Assembly (NCBI RefSeq): GCF_013409305.1
Contig: NZ_JACBZJ010000001.1
Location: forward strand, 806,001 to 870,000
DNA: 64,000 nt
From: Cellulomonas soli
Lineage (GTDB): Bacteria > Actinomycetota > Actinomycetes > Actinomycetales > Cellulomonadaceae
Reading direction: 5' to 3'
Shown here: one piece after another, positions 1 to 8,467 of the stretch
How the letters are laid out: each line of letters starts with the position of its first letter
How positions within the stretch are numbered: position 1 is the stretch's first letter
Notes under the pieces: model-generated
Database searches by the model: none
What the model was told of the DNA's origin: nothing
The model's input: only the letters and a program-made list of their open reading frames with translations
Position numbers and translations under genes: made by a program

Positions 1-548
1 ACGGCTTCGAGGTGCTCCGGCGCATCCGCGACGACCAGAACCCCGTGCCGGTCGTGGTGCTCACGGCCCGCACGTCGGTCAGCGACACCGTGGCGGGGCT
101 CGAGCACGGCGCCGACGACTACGTCCCCAAGCCGTTCCGGTTCGAGGAGCTGCTCGCGCGGGTGCGGCTCCGGCTGCGGGCGCAGGGATCGACCGGCGAG
201 GTCGCCGTGCTCACGCACGGCCCGTTGCAGCTGGACCTGCACGCCCGACGGATGCGGGTGCGTGATCGCGAGGTGGACCTGTCGGCCCGGGAGTTCGCAC
301 TGGCCGAGACGTTCCTGCGCCACCCTGGGCACGTGCTGACGCGCGAGCAGCTCCTCTCGCTCGTGTGGGGGTACGACTTCGACCCGGGCTCGAACGTCGT
401 GGACGTGTACGTGCGCTACCTGCGCCGCAAGCTCGGGGCCGAGCACTTCGAGACGGTGCGCGGGCTCGGCTACCGCCTGGTCGACGCCGAGGCCCGCGAC
501 CGCGGCACCGCCGGCGCTGCCGGCGCTGCCGGCGCTGTCCGGGTCTGA
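1..548 (+). CDS. OmpR-family response regulator, C-terminal part (5' end outside window)
   Basis: Two-component response regulator whose first half lies upstream of the window; the frame is open from base 3. The visible part begins late in the receiver domain: the conserved Thr of VVVLTAR and the conserved Lys of VPKPF are present, the phospho-acceptor Asp is not in view. Then comes an OmpR/PhoB winged helix with a DLSAREFAL segment, the recognition region around VDVYVRYLRRKLG and the terminal RGLGYRL wing. A DNA-binding transcription factor acting in the cytoplasm is expected. The C-terminus is a low-complexity Ala-Gly tail coded by three copies of GCCGGCGCT. Its sensor kinase is not visible, so the regulon is unknown. 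Confidence 0.93.
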   Translation, partial: GFEVLRRIRDDQNPVPVVVLTARTSVSDTVAGLEHGADDYVPKPFRFEELLARVRLRLRAQGSTGEVAVLTHGPLQLDLHARRMRVRDREVDLSAREFALAETFLRHPGHVLTREQLLSLVWGYDFDPGSNVVDVYVRYLRRKLGAEHFETVRGLGYRLVDAEARDRGTAGAAGAAGAVRV

Positions 549-607
549 GCGAGCTCCGCGCGAGCGCACGGTCGGGGCATGCGACCCTGCCTGGCAGACT
601 GACGCCC

Positions 608-1645
608 GTGCGCGACCTGGCCCTGCTCCCCAAGGCCCACCTGCACCTGCACTTCACGGGGTCGATGCGCCCGGGCACGCTGGCCGAGCTGGCCGCGGCC
701 CACCGGGTCCGCCTGCCGTCGGCGCTGCTCGACGACGACCCGCTGCACGTCCCGGCGGACGAGCGCGGCTGGTTCCGGTTCCAGCGCCTGTACGACGCGG
801 CCCGGGCGTGCGTGCGGGGCGAGGCGGACATGCGCCGGATCGTCGCGGAGGCCGTGGCGGACGACGCCGCGGAGGGTTCGGGCCGGCTCGAGATGCAGGT
901 GGACCCGACCTCGTACGCCCCGTTCGTCGGGGGCATCACGCCGGCTCTGGAGATCGTGCTCGACGCGGCCCGTGAGGCCGGCGCGCGGCACGGGGTGAGC
1001 GTCGGGGTCGTCGTGGCGGCCTCGCGCATGCGGCACCCGCTCGAGGCGCGGACCTTGGCCCGGCTGGCCGCGCGGTATGCCGGCGACGGCCAGGGCGAGG
1101 TCGTCGGCTTCGGGCTGTCGAACGACGAGCGCCGGGGCGAGACCGCCGCGTTCGCGCCGGCGTTCGCGATCGCCCGGCGGGCGGGGCTCGCGTCCGTGCC
1201 GCACGGTGGTGAGCTGCTCGGCCCGGGGCACGTCGAGGACGTGCTGGGGCACCTGCACCCGGACCGGCTCGGGCACGGGGTGCGTGCCGGCGAGGACCCC
1301 CGCGTGCTCGAGCGGGTGGTCGCCTCGGGCGTCGCACTGGAGGTCTGCCCGGCCTCGAACGTGTCGCTGGGCGTGTACGACGACGCACGGCACGTGCCGT
1401 TGCGGGCGCTGGTGGCCGCGGGGGCGACCGTGGCGCTGGGGGCGGACGACCCGTTGCTGTTCCGGTCGCGTCTGCTCGCGCAGTACGAGACGGCGCGGAC
1501 GGTGCACGGCTTCTCGGACGACGAGCTGGCCGGGCTTGCGCGGGCGTCGATCCGGGCGTCACGGGCGTCGGCGGACGTGCGGGCACGACTGCTGGCCGGT
1601 GTCGACGCCTGGTTGGCGACGCCGGAGCGGGTGCCCACGGCTTGA
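608..1645 (+). CDS. add: adenosine deaminase family protein
   Basis: Predicted to deaminate adenosine (or a related purine) to inosine in the cytoplasm, in purine salvage. The 345-residue protein has the metal-binding HLHLHF near residue 10, PHGGELLG (the HxGE region), RLGHGV, the LEVCPASNVSLG stretch and GADDPLLF, which together define the adenosine/AMP deaminase fold. The frame is open further upstream, but that would overlap the response regulator; the GTG at 608 places LLPKAHLHLH at the usual distance from the N-terminus. HFTGS replaces the more common HLDG(A/S), a variant known in actinobacterial members. Substrate could be another nucleoside. An add gene near murB is familiar in actinobacteria. 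Confidence 0.85.
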   Translation: MRDLALLPKAHLHLHFTGSMRPGTLAELAAAHRVRLPSALLDDDPLHVPADERGWFRFQRLYDAARACVRGEADMRRIVAEAVADDAAEGSGRLEMQVDPTSYAPFVGGITPALEIVLDAAREAGARHGVSVGVVVAASRMRHPLEARTLARLAARYAGDGQGEVVGFGLSNDERRGETAAFAPAFAIARRAGLASVPHGGELLGPGHVEDVLGHLHPDRLGHGVRAGEDPRVLERVVASGVALEVCPASNVSLGVYDDARHVPLRALVAAGATVALGADDPLLFRSRLLAQYETARTVHGFSDDELAGLARASIRASRASADVRARLLAGVDAWLATPERVPTA

Positions 1646-1690
1646 CAGGTCGGCCCGACACCGTTTGTATCAATGTACTGACTCATTGAT
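1642..1690 (+). promoter_or_regulatory. promoter and palindromic operator of the membrane protein / gntR operon
   Basis: A perfect inverted repeat, ATCAATG (1669-1675) and CATTGAT (1684-1690) with an 8-bp spacer, sits 13 bases before the start at 1704. A TTGACA box at 1642-1647 overlaps the add stop codon and could be the -35. YtrA-type GntR regulators commonly bind A/T-rich palindromes at their own promoter, so autoregulation by the 2708 gene is the simplest reading. The -10 box is not clear (TGTATC at 1667-1672 would give a 19-bp spacer). Confidence 0.5.
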
Positions 1691-1703
1691 CGAAGGGTGC
1701 CTC

Positions 1704-2711
1704 ATGCACGTCCTCGTCCTGCTCGTCGGGCTCGCCGTCCTCGCGCTGGCAGTCGGCGGCACCGTGGCACTGGTCGTGCTCGTGGCCGGCGGGCGCCAGG
1801 GACCCGCCCCGGCGAGCGCCGCCTGGACCCCGCCACCGGTGAGCGTGCCCGCCGCGTTCGCCGCCGCGCGCCGCCACGCCGCCGCGACCACCACACTCGC
1901 CTGGGCAGCGCTGCTGCTCGCCCCCTGGCTGCTGCTCCCGCTCGCCCGGAGCACCGGCGGGCTGCAGGCAGGGGTGCTGATCGGCCTGACCCCCGCCGTC
2001 GCCGGGGCGGCGCACCTCGCCGTGCACGCCGCCGGAGAGCTGACCTGGCCGCGCCCCACCGGGACGGTCCGTCGGGCACTGCTGTCGCCACGACGGGTAC
2101 GGGACCTCGCCCCGCACGGGCTGCGCACGCTCACCTGGGTGATCGCCGGCGCGATCCTCGTGCTGCTCGCGGTCGCCGCCGCCACCGCTGACGGCGACGG
2201 GCGCTCGCTCACCGTCGTGCACGGCGACGCGATCACGAGCTCGGCCGGTCCGTACCCCGGTGCGTTCTACGGGCTGCCGCTCGCGGCCGCCACGCTCGTC
2301 GTCCTCGCCGGCACCGAGGCCGTGCTGCGGCTCGTCGCGCGCCGACCCGCCGTCGCCGACACCTCGACCTCCGACGACCACCGGCTGCGGCGGGCCTCGT
2401 CGGCACGCGTGCTCGCCGGGTCGCAGGTCGTGCTCGGCCTCACGCTGGCCGGGGTCCTGACGACGGCAGGCCATGCCGCACGCACCGCCGCGCAGCCCGG
2501 CCTCGCCGGGTCCGCGCCGGACCCGTTCACACCCGCGCTCCAGGCCGTCGCTGCGCTCGGCACGGCCGGCGTCGTCCTCGGCACCGTCCTCGTACCGGCC
2601 AGCCTCGTCCTGACCGCGTGGACCCTGGTGCGCAGCACCGTGCCGGCGCCCACGACGCCCACGCCGACCGACCGCGCCGACTCGCGCCCGACCCCCACCA
2701 CCGCCGCATGA
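1704..2711 (+). CDS. multi-pass membrane protein of unknown function, cotranscribed with gntR
   Basis: A 335-residue integral membrane protein. Hydrophobic segments are visible at about residues 1-27, 63-80, 87-105, 137-157, 180-200, 232-252 and 275-305. The C-terminus is a Pro/Thr-rich cytoplasmic-type tail. I recognise no catalytic motif. It is followed by a GntR gene with an ATGA overlap, an arrangement in which a small YtrA-type repressor controls a membrane protein or exporter made from the same transcript. The start is the ATG after the operator palindrome. The function cannot be named from sequence; a role in envelope stress or transport is only inference from the partner. Confidence 0.75.
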   Translation: MHVLVLLVGLAVLALAVGGTVALVVLVAGGRQGPAPASAAWTPPPVSVPAAFAAARRHAAATTTLAWAALLLAPWLLLPLARSTGGLQAGVLIGLTPAVAGAAHLAVHAAGELTWPRPTGTVRRALLSPRRVRDLAPHGLRTLTWVIAGAILVLLAVAAATADGDGRSLTVVHGDAITSSAGPYPGAFYGLPLAAATLVVLAGTEAVLRLVARRPAVADTSTSDDHRLRRASSARVLAGSQVVLGLTLAGVLTTAGHAARTAAQPGLAGSAPDPFTPALQAVAALGTAGVVLGTVLVPASLVLTAWTLVRSTVPAPTTPTPTDRADSRPTPTTAA

Positions 2712-3112
2712 GCGTCTCGCTCGAGGTGGCGCTCGACTCGGGCGTGCCCGTCTACGAGCAGATCCGCACGCAGGTCGTCGCCCACGTCGCGGCCGGACGA
2801 CTCGCCGTGGGCGACCGGCTCCCGACCATCCGCGCGCTCGCGGCCGACCTGGGCGTCGCCCCCGGCACCGTCGCGCGCGCGTTCCGCGAGCTCGAGCAGG
2901 CGGGTGTCGTCGCGACACGGCGGCGGACCGGCACGGTGGTCGCCGCGCGCGGCGCGGACGTCGGCCCGCTGCTCGCCGCGCAGGCCTACGTCCGCGCCGC
3001 CCGCGAGGCCGGGCTGACCGATGAGGACGCGCTCACCCTCGTGCGCGGTGCCCTGCTCGGCGCCGCCGAGCCGACGACAGCCGACCGGTCGGGATCGATC
3101 GGTCCGACCTGA
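2708..3112 (+). CDS. YtrA-subfamily GntR transcriptional regulator
   Basis: A short (134 aa) GntR regulator with an N-terminal winged helix: VPVYEQIRTQVVAHVAAG, then RLPTIRALAADLGVAPGTV and ARAFRELEQAGVV, followed by the beta wing around RRRTGTVV. There is no long effector domain, only a C-terminal helical pair (residues about 84-120), which is the YtrA layout. ATG overlaps the stop of the membrane protein by ATGA, so translation is coupled. It probably represses its own operon by binding the palindrome at 1669-1690. The effector is unknown. Confidence 0.88.
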   Translation: MSVSLEVALDSGVPVYEQIRTQVVAHVAAGRLAVGDRLPTIRALAADLGVAPGTVARAFRELEQAGVVATRRRTGTVVAARGADVGPLLAAQAYVRAAREAGLTDEDALTLVRGALLGAAEPTTADRSGSIGPT

Positions 3113-3131
3113 GCCCGACGCGGGCGGCGGC

Positions 3132-4292
3132 TCAGAGGCTGACGCCGACGAGCACCGGCTCCGGCTCGAGCTCGACGCCGAAGCGATCACGCACTCCGTC
3201 GCGCACCTGACGGGCCAGGGCCAGCACGTCCGCCGTGGTCGCCGCACCCCGGTTCGTCAGGGCGAGCGTGTGCTTCGTGGACAGGGTCGCGGGCCCGGGC
3301 GCCCCGAAGCCCTTGCTGAACCCCGCGTGCTCGATCAGCCACGCCGCGCTCGACTTGACCCTGCCGTCGGCGGCGGGGAACCGCGGCGCGTCGGCCGGCA
3401 GGGCGTCGGCCGCGGCCTGCTCCAGCAGCGGGTTCGTGAAGAACGACCCGGCGCTCGCCGTGTCCGGGTCGGCCGGGTCGAGCACCATGCCCTTGCCCGC
3501 CCGCAGCGCGAGCACGGCCGCACGGACCTCGGCCAGGGGTGCGCGCCCACCGATGCTCGTCCCGAGCGTGCGGGCGAGCTCGGCGTAGGCGATCGGTGAC
3601 GAGAGCGTCCCGGGCCGCAGCTGGAACGTCACGTCGAGCACGACGTAGCGGGGCGTGGGCGCCCAGGGCGCGGCGGGATCGGACGGGTCGGCGGCGCGCA
3701 TCGACCGCTTGAGCAGCGAGCTGCGGTACCCGAACGCGAGCGTGACAAGCGGCAACGTGCGCACGCGGCCACGCGCACGGTCCCAGACCCGCACGTGCGC
3801 GATCGACTGGGAGACCTCCTGGCCGTACGCGCCGACGTTCTGCACGGGCGCCGCACCGGTGGACCCGGGGATCCCGGACAACGCCTCGACGCCGTGCAGA
3901 CCCTGCTCGACCGCGTACGCGACCACCTGGTCCCACGGCGTGCCGGCAGGCACGGTGAGCGTGACGCCCGCGCAGGCCGACGCGTCGGGCACGGCGATGC
4001 CCCCGCGCACGTCACGGACCACCACGCCCTCGAACCCGGTGTCCGCCACGACCACGTTCGACCCGCCGCCCAGCACGAGCACGGGTTCGGCGGCGGCGTC
4101 GGCGTCACGGACGACGTCGATGAGGTCCTGCTCGGTCGACGTCTCGACGTACCGCCGGGCGGGACCACCGACCCGCAGGGTCGTCAGCTCGGCCAGGGTC
4201 GGCACGGTGCCGGGTGGCTGCAGGGCGCGGGGCGGCACCCCGGGCAGCGGGCTCGGGGCGGGCAGGTCGCAGGCGTCGAGCTCCACCCGCAC
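3132..4292 (-). CDS. murB: UDP-N-acetylmuramate dehydrogenase
   Basis: Reduces UDP-GlcNAc-enolpyruvate to UDP-MurNAc with NADPH and FAD in the cytoplasmic steps of peptidoglycan synthesis. FAD-binding signatures are LGGGSNVVV and a PGSTGAAPVQNVGAYGQE segment; GYRSSLLK, the active-site Ser in SAGSFFTNP, and the substrate-binding AAWLIEHAGF and KHTLALTN stretches follow. At 386 residues with the GTG start it is somewhat long; a later start nearer TLAELTTLRVGG is possible. In many actinobacteria murB directly follows hadA-hadB; here an MFS/lacI cassette lies between. It converges on gntR with only 19 bases between stops. Confidence 0.95.
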   Translation of the reverse strand: MRVELDACDLPAPSPLPGVPPRALQPPGTVPTLAELTTLRVGGPARRYVETSTEQDLIDVVRDADAAAEPVLVLGGGSNVVVADTGFEGVVVRDVRGGIAVPDASACAGVTLTVPAGTPWDQVVAYAVEQGLHGVEALSGIPGSTGAAPVQNVGAYGQEVSQSIAHVRVWDRARGRVRTLPLVTLAFGYRSSLLKRSMRAADPSDPAAPWAPTPRYVVLDVTFQLRPGTLSSPIAYAELARTLGTSIGGRAPLAEVRAAVLALRAGKGMVLDPADPDTASAGSFFTNPLLEQAAADALPADAPRFPAADGRVKSSAAWLIEHAGFSKGFGAPGPATLSTKHTLALTNRGAATTADVLALARQVRDGVRDRFGVELEPEPVLVGVSL

Positions 4293-4295
4293 AGG

Positions 4296-5660
4296 CTAAC
4301 CGGCCTCGGGTGCCGGGTCGGGGCGTCGCAGGGGCGCCGCGGCGTTCGTCACGAGCAGCCCCAGCACGATCGGCACCGCGATGGCCAGCAGCGCGTTGCG
4401 GTACCCGATCTTGTCCGCGAGCAGGCCGAGCAGCGGCGGGCCGGCCAGGAACGCGGAGTAGCCGATCGTCGAGACCACCGACACCCGGGCAGCCGCACGC
4501 AGGGGGTCGTCCGCCGCGGCGCTCATGCCGACCGGGAACCCGAGTGCCGCACCCGCACCCCACAGCACGACGCCGACGAGCGCGACCCACAGCGGGCCGA
4601 CGAGGCAGAACACCAGCAGCCCGACGAGCGCGAGCCCGGCCGTCAGGCGCAGCACGGTGACCCGCCCGAAGCGGTCGAGCAGCACCGTGCCGAACAGGCG
4701 CATGGCCGTCATCGCGGTGACGAACACACCGAAGCCGATCGCGCCGACGGCGTGCGAGGTGCCGAAGCCGTCGACCACGGCCAGGCTCACCCAGTCGTTG
4801 GCAGCGCCCTCGGTGAGCGCCGCGGCCAGCACCACGAGGCCGATCAGCAGGGTGCGCGACTCGCGCCAGGCCGCCAGGGCACCCCGTGCACCCCGCGGCG
4901 CGGCCGTCGAGGGGTCCGCGGACGTGTCGGTGCCCTCGGCCGCGACCCCCGCGCCCGACGCCGCGTGCTCGTCGCCTGCGGGCAGGAAGGCGCGCACGGC
5001 GAGGAACACCCCGATCGTGGACAGCGTCACCGCGACGGGCAGGTGCACGACCACGGGCACGTGCGCGGCCGCGACCAGGGCGGCGATGCCGGCCGCCGCC
5101 ATCGTGCCGAACGAGAAGCCGGCGTGGTACCTCGGCATGACGGTCCGACCGAGGCGCTGCTCGACGGCGGCGCCCTCGAGGTTCATCGCGGCGTCCCAGA
5201 CCCCTGTGCCGACGCCGAAGAGCCCCAGGCCGAGCGCGACCACGGCCACCTGGTCGACCGCCACCCCGACGGAGGCGACGACGAGACCGCCGGCGTTGAG
5301 CACCGCGAACGACATGACCGTGCGCCGCGCACCCAGCCGTTCGACGACGAGTCCGGACAGCGGCAGCGCGAGCAGCGACCCCACGGACGCGACGAGCAGC
5401 AGCAGGCCCATCTTCTGCGGCGAGAAGCCGAGGCCGTCGCGGATGGCGGGCATGCGCGAGGCCCAGCTGGCGAAGTTGAAGCCGTTGAGCACGAAGACGA
5501 CGAACACGGCCGTCGACGCGTGGCGCACGGCACGGCCGACGGCTTCGGGGGCGACGCGCGGTGCGCTCGTCCCGCTCGTGGGGTCGGCCGGCGGGCCGTC
5601 CAGGTGTGTCGGCGTCGGTCCCGGGCTCGTGCGGGCGTCGGGGTCGCGGGGAGTCGTCAT
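4296..5660 (-). CDS. MFS transporter (paralogue 1)
   Basis: A 454-residue major facilitator with about 12 transmembrane helices; substrate unknown. The N-terminal 60 residues are Pro/Asp-rich and cytoplasmic. The first helix carries FNFASWASRMPAIRD and the next LLLLVASVGSLLALPLSG; a central hydrophilic loop (about residues 230-265) separates the two six-helix halves. The ATG at 5660 is preceded by GGAGG; the frame stays open upstream but has no better ribosome site. It is a paralogue of the next gene, and both point away from a LacI regulator, so sugar or sugar-derived substrates are a reasonable guess. Its stop lies 3 bases before murB. Confidence 0.85.
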   Translation of the reverse strand: MTTPRDPDARTSPGPTPTHLDGPPADPTSGTSAPRVAPEAVGRAVRHASTAVFVVFVLNGFNFASWASRMPAIRDGLGFSPQKMGLLLLVASVGSLLALPLSGLVVERLGARRTVMSFAVLNAGGLVVASVGVAVDQVAVVALGLGLFGVGTGVWDAAMNLEGAAVEQRLGRTVMPRYHAGFSFGTMAAAGIAALVAAAHVPVVVHLPVAVTLSTIGVFLAVRAFLPAGDEHAASGAGVAAEGTDTSADPSTAAPRGARGALAAWRESRTLLIGLVVLAAALTEGAANDWVSLAVVDGFGTSHAVGAIGFGVFVTAMTAMRLFGTVLLDRFGRVTVLRLTAGLALVGLLVFCLVGPLWVALVGVVLWGAGAALGFPVGMSAAADDPLRAAARVSVVSTIGYSAFLAGPPLLGLLADKIGYRNALLAIAVPIVLGLLVTNAAAPLRRPDPAPEAG

Positions 5661-5748
5661 CGTCCCTCCGGGGTGGGGATGGTCGGGGTCGGGGTCGCGC
5701 GGCAGGTCACGGGCCCGGGAGGCCCGGCCGCGTCCGATCCGTGCGGGC

Positions 5749-7200
5749 TCAGGGTCGCACCGCGCCGGCGGGTTCGAGCGGTTCCGGCGCGCGGTGCCGC
5801 TCGGCGGACCGCACACCGACCGGCTCCTGTCCGTCCGGTGCCGACGGGACGGCGACCGCGTCGGACCGCGCAGCCGGTGCCGGGCCGGCGACCCGTCCGG
5901 AGAAGACCACGCTGGCCACCATGGCGGCCGTGATGAGCAGCAGGGAGTGGCGTGCGCCCGTCGCCTCGGCGGCGAGCCCGAGCAGCGGTGGGGCGGCGAT
6001 CGACGCGACCGAGGCGAAGGAGGACACCACGGCGACGCGCCCGGCGGCCCGCACCGGGTCGTCCGAGGCGGCCGCGATGCCGATGGGCACGGCGAGCGCC
6101 GCGCCGAACCCCCAGGCGGCCACGCCGATGCCGGCCAGCGCGAAGGACGGGGCGAGACCGAACAGCAGCAGCCCGGCGATCGACACGAGCCCCGAGGTGC
6201 GCAGCACGACGACGCGACCGAACCGGTCGATGAGCCGGGTGCCGAGCAGCCGCACGAGGGTCATCGCCCCGACGAACACGCCGAGGACGACCCCGCCGAC
6301 GGCCTCGGGCTTGTCGAACCCGTCGACGACGGCGAGCGAGAGCCAGTCGTTGGCGGCGCCCTCGGACAGCGAGGCGGCCATGATGACGACCCCGATGAGC
6401 AAGGTCCGCGGCTCGCGCCAGGCGCCGAGAGCGGTGCCGATCCGCCGCCCGGTGGGGCGCCGCTCCGTGGTCGGCGCCGGGCCCGCCTGGGGGTCACGCA
6501 CGACGTCCTCGACGGGCACGGCGCGCGAGGCGTCACCGGGCGCGTCGGCCAGGACCACGCCGCGCAGCGCCGAGAACCGCCAGAGGACGAACACCGCGGC
6601 GACAGTGCCGAACTGCAGCTGCACGGGCACGCCCGCGTGCGAGGCCACGGCCCCGAGCGACGAGCCGAGCACGGCGCCGATGGAGAACATCGCGTGGAAC
6701 TGCGGGAGGACGGTGCGACCCATGGCCCGCTCGATGCGTGCGGCCTCCACGTTGAGCGGGACGTTGCCCAGCGGCATCGAGCAGCCCTGCAGGAAGACGC
6801 CGACGGCGAGCAGCGGCAACGATCCGACGGCCGGTCCGACACCCATGAGCACGTACCCGACCGCGAACACGATCGTCGACGACGCGAGCCCCGCCCGGCT
6901 GCCGTACCGGGTGACGACCACGCCGGCGAACGTCACGCACAGGAGGGCGCCGACCGAACCGATCAGCAGGATGACGCCGAGGTCTCCGGTGGACAGGTCG
7001 AGCAGGTCCCGGATCGTCGGGATGCGCGCGAGCCAGCTGGACACGGCGACGCCGAGCAGGCCGAACAGCCCGAGCAGCAGCACGCGCGCGCGCTGCACGG
7101 TCGGGTCGACGCCGGCGCGCGCGGCGCGCGAGACGCGCGGCGGGCGTGCCGGACGGACCGGTCCGGCACCGGGGCTCCCGGGGCGGGAGGGCAGGCTCAC
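5749..7200 (-). CDS. MFS transporter (paralogue 2), first gene divergent from lacI
   Basis: A 483-residue MFS permease with the same layout as the gene downstream: SSWLARIPTIRDLL in helix 1, ILLIGSVGALLCVTFAG in helix 2, and conserved EGAANDWLSLAVVDG in the second half. The chosen GTG at 7200 has GGAG upstream; a longer frame to 7326 would read through both operator palindromes and is rejected. It probably forms an operon with the 4296 gene (88-base gap). Transcription is likely repressed by the divergent LacI protein through the sites at 7267 and 7300. Substrate is not determined. Confidence 0.85.
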   Translation of the reverse strand: MSLPSRPGSPGAGPVRPARPPRVSRAARAGVDPTVQRARVLLLGLFGLLGVAVSSWLARIPTIRDLLDLSTGDLGVILLIGSVGALLCVTFAGVVVTRYGSRAGLASSTIVFAVGYVLMGVGPAVGSLPLLAVGVFLQGCSMPLGNVPLNVEAARIERAMGRTVLPQFHAMFSIGAVLGSSLGAVASHAGVPVQLQFGTVAAVFVLWRFSALRGVVLADAPGDASRAVPVEDVVRDPQAGPAPTTERRPTGRRIGTALGAWREPRTLLIGVVIMAASLSEGAANDWLSLAVVDGFDKPEAVGGVVLGVFVGAMTLVRLLGTRLIDRFGRVVVLRTSGLVSIAGLLLFGLAPSFALAGIGVAAWGFGAALAVPIGIAAASDDPVRAAGRVAVVSSFASVASIAAPPLLGLAAEATGARHSLLLITAAMVASVVFSGRVAGPAPAARSDAVAVPSAPDGQEPVGVRSAERHRAPEPLEPAGAVRP

Positions 7201-7266
7201 GAAGGCTCCACGAACGGTCGGGCAGCCCGCCACGTCCGGGGACGCACGGGCGACGGGCGAGAGAGA

Positions 7267-7280
7267 TCGAATCGATTCGA
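7267..7280. promoter_or_regulatory. LacI-type operator 1
   Basis: Perfect 14-bp palindrome TCGAATCGATTCGA in the 205-base divergent region between the MFS gene and lacI, 66 bases from the MFS start. The central CG dyad and A/T-rich half sites match the general form of LacI/GalR operators. Confidence 0.7.
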
Positions 7281-7299
7281 GGCCGCGTCGCGCGAGGTA

Positions 7300-7313
7300 T
7301 CGAATCGATTTGA
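7300..7313. promoter_or_regulatory. LacI-type operator 2
   Basis: TCGAATCGATTTGA, one mismatch from operator 1, with centres 33 bp apart (about three helical turns, so same face of the DNA). It overlaps a possible lacI -35 box (TTGAGG at 7310-7315, with TACGCT at 7335-7340), which suggests autorepression as well as control of the MFS operon. Confidence 0.65.
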
Positions 7314-7405
7314 GGATTCCGACCATTCTGCGGGTACGCTGGCCGCTGCGTCAACCACGTCCGCCGCGACCCGCAGGACGCCGCAGACCGACCGGAGGTG
7401 GCCCC

Positions 7406-8467
7406 CTGTCGAGCCAGCGCCCGACCCTCGCCGACGTCGCCGCCGCCGCCGGCGTCTCCGTCTCGACGGCGTCCCTCGCGTTCTCCGGCGCGGGCCCCAT
7501 CGCGGCCGCGACGCGGCAGCGGGTGCTCGACGCCGCGACCGCGCTCGACTACGCGGGCCCGAACCCGCTCGGCCGCCAGCTGCGGCGCGGACGCTCCGGC
7601 ATCGTCGGCGTGGTCGTCGGCGACGCGCTGCGGCGATCCTTCCGCGACCCGGTCTCCGTCCAGGTGCTCGACGGCCTGGTCGGCACCCTCGGCGCGCTCG
7701 ACCTCGGGGTGCTGCTCATCCCCAACTCCTGCGACGCCGGCGCACCGGCCGTCGACCCGCTCCTCGAGTCCGCCGCGATGGACGTCGCCGTCCTGCTGTG
7801 GGGCGGCACGACCGATGCCGAGGTGCTCGGCGCGCTGCGCCGCCGCGGCGTGCCCACCGTGCTCGTCGAGGGCAGCCGCACCGCGGACGTCCCCGTCGTC
7901 GGCATCGACGACCGCGGGGGCATGGCCCGCCTCGCGAGGCACCTCACCGATCTCGGGCACCGACGGATCAGCGTCGTCACGCTGCCGTTCTCCCGCGAGC
8001 GGCACGAAGGACTCGTCGACGAGGCCGACCGGCACGAACCCGCCTGGGTCATCACCGGCCGCCGGCTGGCCGGCGTCCTGGACGCCGGGGTCGTGCCGCA
8101 CTCCGTCTGGGAGACGCCCGCCTCGCTCGTCGAGCACGGCGCAGTCGCCGGCCGAGCCCTGCTGACCGCCCCGGAGCCCCCGACCGCGATCCTGTGCCAG
8201 TCCGACCTGCTGGCCTCCGGCGTGGTGCTGGCCGCCCGCGAGCTGGGCCTGCGCGTGCCGCAGGACGTGTCGGTGGCGGGGTTCGACGGGCTCGACCTGC
8301 CCTGGCTGGCCCCCGACGTGCTGACCTCGGTCGTCCAGCCGCTGGCCGAGAAGGGCGCCGCCGCCGGGCACGCCGTCGAGGCCCTGCTCGCCGGTGAGCA
8401 GCCCGCCAACGTCGAGCTGCCCGTCACGCTGCGCATCGGCACCACCACGGGCCCAGCCCCGGCCTGA
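7406..8467 (+). CDS. LacI-family transcriptional regulator (probable CTG start)
   Basis: A 353-residue repressor/sensor. N-terminal HTH (about residues 6-55) reads TLADVAAAAGVSVSTASLAF and continues to RQRVLDAATALDY, then a periplasmic-binding-like sugar domain: GVVVGD, the PTAILCQSDLLASG and DVSVAGFDGLDLP signatures, and a C-terminal VVQPLAEKG. No ATG or GTG lies in frame close to the HTH. A strong GGAGG (7394-7398) stands 7 bases before an in-frame CTG at 7406. The only nearby upstream candidate, TTG at 7310, lies inside the operator and a possible -35 box. The inferred effector is a sugar; targets are itself and the MFS genes. Confidence 0.85.
   Translation: MSSQRPTLADVAAAAGVSVSTASLAFSGAGPIAAATRQRVLDAATALDYAGPNPLGRQLRRGRSGIVGVVVGDALRRSFRDPVSVQVLDGLVGTLGALDLGVLLIPNSCDAGAPAVDPLLESAAMDVAVLLWGGTTDAEVLGALRRRGVPTVLVEGSRTADVPVVGIDDRGGMARLARHLTDLGHRRISVVTLPFSRERHEGLVDEADRHEPAWVITGRRLAGVLDAGVVPHSVWETPASLVEHGAVAGRALLTAPEPPTAILCQSDLLASGVVLAARELGLRVPQDVSVAGFDGLDLPWLAPDVLTSVVQPLAEKGAAAGHAVEALLAGEQPANVELPVTLRIGTTTGPAPA

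Noticed and set aside
7398..8165. GTG start at 7398 after GGAGG, giving a 255-codon frame
   Set aside because: It is out of frame with the LacI domain and codes for an Arg/Pro/Ser-rich shadow. The LacI frame is used with CTG 7406 instead.
3795..8397. Very long plus-strand open frames (712 to 1290 codons) over the MFS genes
   Set aside because: They are antisense to murB and the MFS transporters, are rich in Arg/Gly/Pro/Ser and show no domain. Typical shadow frames at this GC content.
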